Shown here in pieces: positions 6,312-7,943 of a stretch of DNA of 7,943 nt (position 1 is its first letter; the number at the start of each line of letters is the position of its first letter). Under the pieces are notes generated by a model that saw only the letters and a list, made by a program, of their open reading frames with translations, was not told the DNA's origin and did no database searches. The stretch is from positions 1 to 7,943 of the forward strand of contig JAEZQS010000058.1 of NCBI GenBank assembly GCA_023412995.1. Reading direction: 5' to 3'. Both the position numbers and the translations under genes were made by a program. The stretch is from Pseudomonadota bacterium (GTDB lineage: Bacteria > Pseudomonadota > Gammaproteobacteria > Xanthomonadales > Rhodanobacteraceae).

Positions 6312-6796
6312 CGGTACCTCGCATCCGCCGCCCGGTCGGCGGCGATCTCGGCTTCGAAGCGGTCGGCGATCTCCAGCAGCTGCGGCTTGGTGACCACCGC
6401 CTCGCGCCAGCTCTCGAAGTGGTACTCGTTGATACGCGTCAGCACGATCGAATCGACCGGGCAGCTTTCCTCGCACATGCCGCAGTAGATGCACTTGAAC
6501 AGGTCGATGTCGTAGCGCGTGGTGCGGCGCGTGCCGTCCTCGCGCGGTGCCGAGTCGATCGTGATCGCGAGCGCCGGGCACACCGCTTCGCACAGCTTGC
6601 ACGCAATGCAGCGCTCCTCGCCGTTGGGATAGCGGCGCAGCGCATGCAGGCCGCGGAAGCGCCCCGACTTGGGGATGTGCTCCATCGGGTAGCGCACCGT
6701 GTACTTCGGCCGCCACAGGTACCTGAAGGTCAGCCCGAGGCCGGCCCACAGTTCGAGCAGCAACAGGCTCTTGAGATAGTTGGTGACGCGATTCAT
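6308..6796 (-). CDS. nuoI: NADH-quinone oxidoreductase subunit I, 8Fe ferredoxin-like
   Basis: NuoI carries the two [4Fe-4S] clusters N6a and N6b in the peripheral arm of complex I and passes electrons to the terminal cluster N2 in NuoB, beside the quinone site. The product is 162 residues, the usual size for alpha- and gammaproteobacterial forms. Two CxxCxxCxxxCP motifs are seen: C63, C66, C69, C73 (CIACKLCEAVCP) and C102, C105, C108, C112 (CIYCGMCEESCP). The N-terminal LLLLELWAGLGLTFRYL (11-27) is the amphipathic helix that docks on the membrane, and RYPMEHIPKSGRFRGLH (35-51) is typical of the family. The same frame runs open upstream across nuoH, but the protein family begins at MNRVTNYLKS (ATG 6796), 14 bases after the nuoH stop. 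Only weak ribosome-site bases (GAGG over the nuoH stop) are seen. Confidence 0.97.
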   Translation of the reverse strand: MNRVTNYLKSLLLLELWAGLGLTFRYLWRPKYTVRYPMEHIPKSGRFRGLHALRRYPNGEERCIACKLCEAVCPALAITIDSAPREDGTRRTTRYDIDLFKCIYCGMCEESCPVDSIVLTRINEYHFESWREAVVTKPQLLEIADRFEAEIAADRAADARYR

Positions 6797-6810
6797 GTGT
6801 CCGTTCCGCC

Positions 6811-7860
6811 TCAGGCGCCAGCCGTGACCCAACCGGAATACTTCAGGCACGCCGCCACGAACACCCAGGCGATCGTGATCGGGATGAAGACCTTCCAGCC
6901 CAGCCGCATGATCTGGTCGTAGCGGTAGCGCGGGAAGGTGGCGCGCAGCCAGATGAAGGCCGTCGCGAACACGAACGCCTTGCCCACCAGCCACCACCAG
7001 CCCGGCGCGCCCAGCACGCCCCAGGAAACCGGGAACGGCGACAGCCAGCCGCCGAGGAAGAGCACCGGTGCCAGGAACGACACCAGGATCATGTTGGCGT
7101 ACTCGGTCAGGAAGAACACCGCGAACGGCGCGCCCGAGTACTCGACGTGGAAGCCGGCGACGATTTCCGACTCGCCTTCGGCCATGTCGAACGGCGCGCG
7201 GTTGGTCTCCGCGACGCCCGACACGAAGTAGATCACGAACATCGGCAGCAGCGGCAGCAGGAACCAGTCCAGAAGCCCGCCGTTGCCGGCCTGCGCATCG
7301 ACGATGTCGGAGAGGTTTAGGCTGCCGGCCAGCACCAGCACGCTCACCAGCGAGAAGCCCATCGCGATCTCGTAGCTGATTATCTGCGCAGCCGAGCGCA
7401 TCGCGCCCAGCATCGCGTAACGCGAATTGGAGGCCCAGCCGGCGAGGATGATGCCGTACACCCCCATCGAGGTCATCGCCAGCAGGAACAGCAGCCCGGC
7501 ATTGGCGTCCGACCAGGCGACGTGGCTGCCGATCGGCACCACCGACCAGGCGGCGAACGCCGGCACCAGCGCCCACAGCGGCGCCAGCAGGAACAGGCTG
7601 CGGTTCGCGTTGGCCGGGTAGATGACTTCCTTCAGCAGCAGCTTGAACACGTCGGCGAAGGTCTGCAGCAGGCCGAGCGGTCCGATCTTGCTCGGCCCGA
7701 GGCGCACGTGCATCCAGCCGATCACCTTGCGTTCCCAGTACACGTACATCGCCACCGAGATGATCAGCGGCAACAGCGGGAACAGCAGCAGGCCGATCGC
7801 CATCGACAGCGTCGGGAACGTGGCGATGAACCACTCGTAGGCGGCAATGAGCTGAGTCAT
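6811..7860 (-). CDS. nuoH: NADH-quinone oxidoreductase subunit H
   Basis: NuoH is the membrane subunit that forms most of the quinone-binding chamber and connects the peripheral arm to the proton-pumping arm. The product is 349 residues with about eight or nine membrane segments, slightly longer than E. coli NuoH (325). Conserved blocks are WERKVIGWMHVRLGPSKIGP (42-61), LLQTFADVFKLLLKE (64-78), ISYEIAMGFSLVSVLVLAGS (161-180) and the charged loop AETNRAPFDMAEGESEIVAG (217-236) that lines the quinone entry and the start of the proton relay. The closing RYDQIMRLGWKVFIP (313-327) is also typical. The ATG at 7860 lies 6 bases after the preceding stop, with CAGGG about 12 bases upstream as a weak ribosome site. 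It ends 14 bases before nuoI. Confidence 0.97.
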   Translation of the reverse strand: MTQLIAAYEWFIATFPTLSMAIGLLLFPLLPLIISVAMYVYWERKVIGWMHVRLGPSKIGPLGLLQTFADVFKLLLKEVIYPANANRSLFLLAPLWALVPAFAAWSVVPIGSHVAWSDANAGLLFLLAMTSMGVYGIILAGWASNSRYAMLGAMRSAAQIISYEIAMGFSLVSVLVLAGSLNLSDIVDAQAGNGGLLDWFLLPLLPMFVIYFVSGVAETNRAPFDMAEGESEIVAGFHVEYSGAPFAVFFLTEYANMILVSFLAPVLFLGGWLSPFPVSWGVLGAPGWWWLVGKAFVFATAFIWLRATFPRYRYDQIMRLGWKVFIPITIAWVFVAACLKYSGWVTAGA

Positions 7861-7866
7861 CTGGCG

Positions 7867-7943
7867 TCAGGCCCTGGAGATGTCGAGCAGGGCGCCGTGC
7901 GGCGGCAGCAGGGCGGTGGCCGCGCTGCCGGCCTGCGCCCAGG
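7867..7943 (-). CDS. nuoG: NADH-quinone oxidoreductase subunit G, C-terminal end (partial)
   Basis: The open frame enters from the right edge and ends at a TGA (7869-7867), giving 24 residues that start WAQAGSAATALLPPHG and end LLDISRA. It is too short to show a family motif. The assignment to NuoG, the large iron-sulfur subunit of the peripheral arm with its molybdopterin-oxidoreductase-like fold, rests on position: in proteobacterial nuo operons nuoG directly precedes nuoH. The 6-base gap to nuoH and the same GC-rich codon usage agree. Everything upstream lies outside the window. Confidence 0.75.
   Translation of the reverse strand, partial: WAQAGSAATALLPPHGALLDISRA

Noticed and set aside
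6208..6324. 39-residue N-terminal extension of the nuoJ frame
   Set aside because: Arginine-rich, overlaps the end of nuoI, and is unlike any NuoJ N-terminus; the ATG at 6207 gives the normal membrane start.
6797..7834. Long upstream extension of the nuoI frame suggesting a fusion
   Set aside because: The extension is antiparallel to no gene but out of frame with nuoH on the same strand, and its composition is Arg/Ala-rich shadow sequence. The NuoI family start at 6796 is clear.

Overview
The window is the 3' half of a proton-pumping NADH:quinone oxidoreductase (respiratory complex I, NDH-1) operon, followed by an initiator tRNA gene, all on the minus strand. The DNA is very GC-rich, with codons ending mostly in G or C. 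The undivided proteobacterial gene order nuoG-H-I-J-K-L-M-N, the GC content and a tRNA-fMet directly after nuoN suggest a high-GC gammaproteobacterium, most likely of the Xanthomonadaceae/Lysobacter group. The family-level placement is inferred from recalled gene order, not from a comparison.

Layout from right to left, in the direction of transcription: the last 24 codons of nuoG (7943-7867); nuoH (7860-6811); nuoI (6796-6308); a 100-base spacer (6307-6208) that can encode a 35-residue peptide joined by ATGA overlaps to both neighbours; nuoJ (6207-5581); nuoK (5584-5279); nuoL (5279-3234); nuoM (3211-1712); nuoN (1704-220). A 78-base intergenic stretch (219-142) holds a plausible sigma70-type promoter. 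It is followed by the initiator tRNA-fMet (141-65), a hairpin with a short T run (52-30), and 29 bases of unassigned sequence up to the window edge.

The genes act together. NuoG and NuoI carry iron-sulfur clusters in the peripheral arm, with NuoI delivering electrons towards quinone. NuoH forms the quinone chamber and joins the arm to the membrane domain. NuoJ and NuoK link NuoH to the three antiporter-like pumps NuoN, NuoM and NuoL. All genes look intact, and the charged residues known to matter for proton transfer are present. Junctions are tight (ATGA at J/K, TGATG at K/L, 6-22 bases at G/H, H/I, L/M and M/N), as expected for one transcript with translational coupling.

This is a conserved housekeeping locus. 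I see no mobile element, CRISPR array, phage gene or defence system, and no evidence of a new biological system. The points that merit a second look are small: the peptide between nuoI and nuoJ, the U1-U72 mismatch of the initiator tRNA with its own promoter, the hairpin behind it, and the histidine-rich loop of NuoL.
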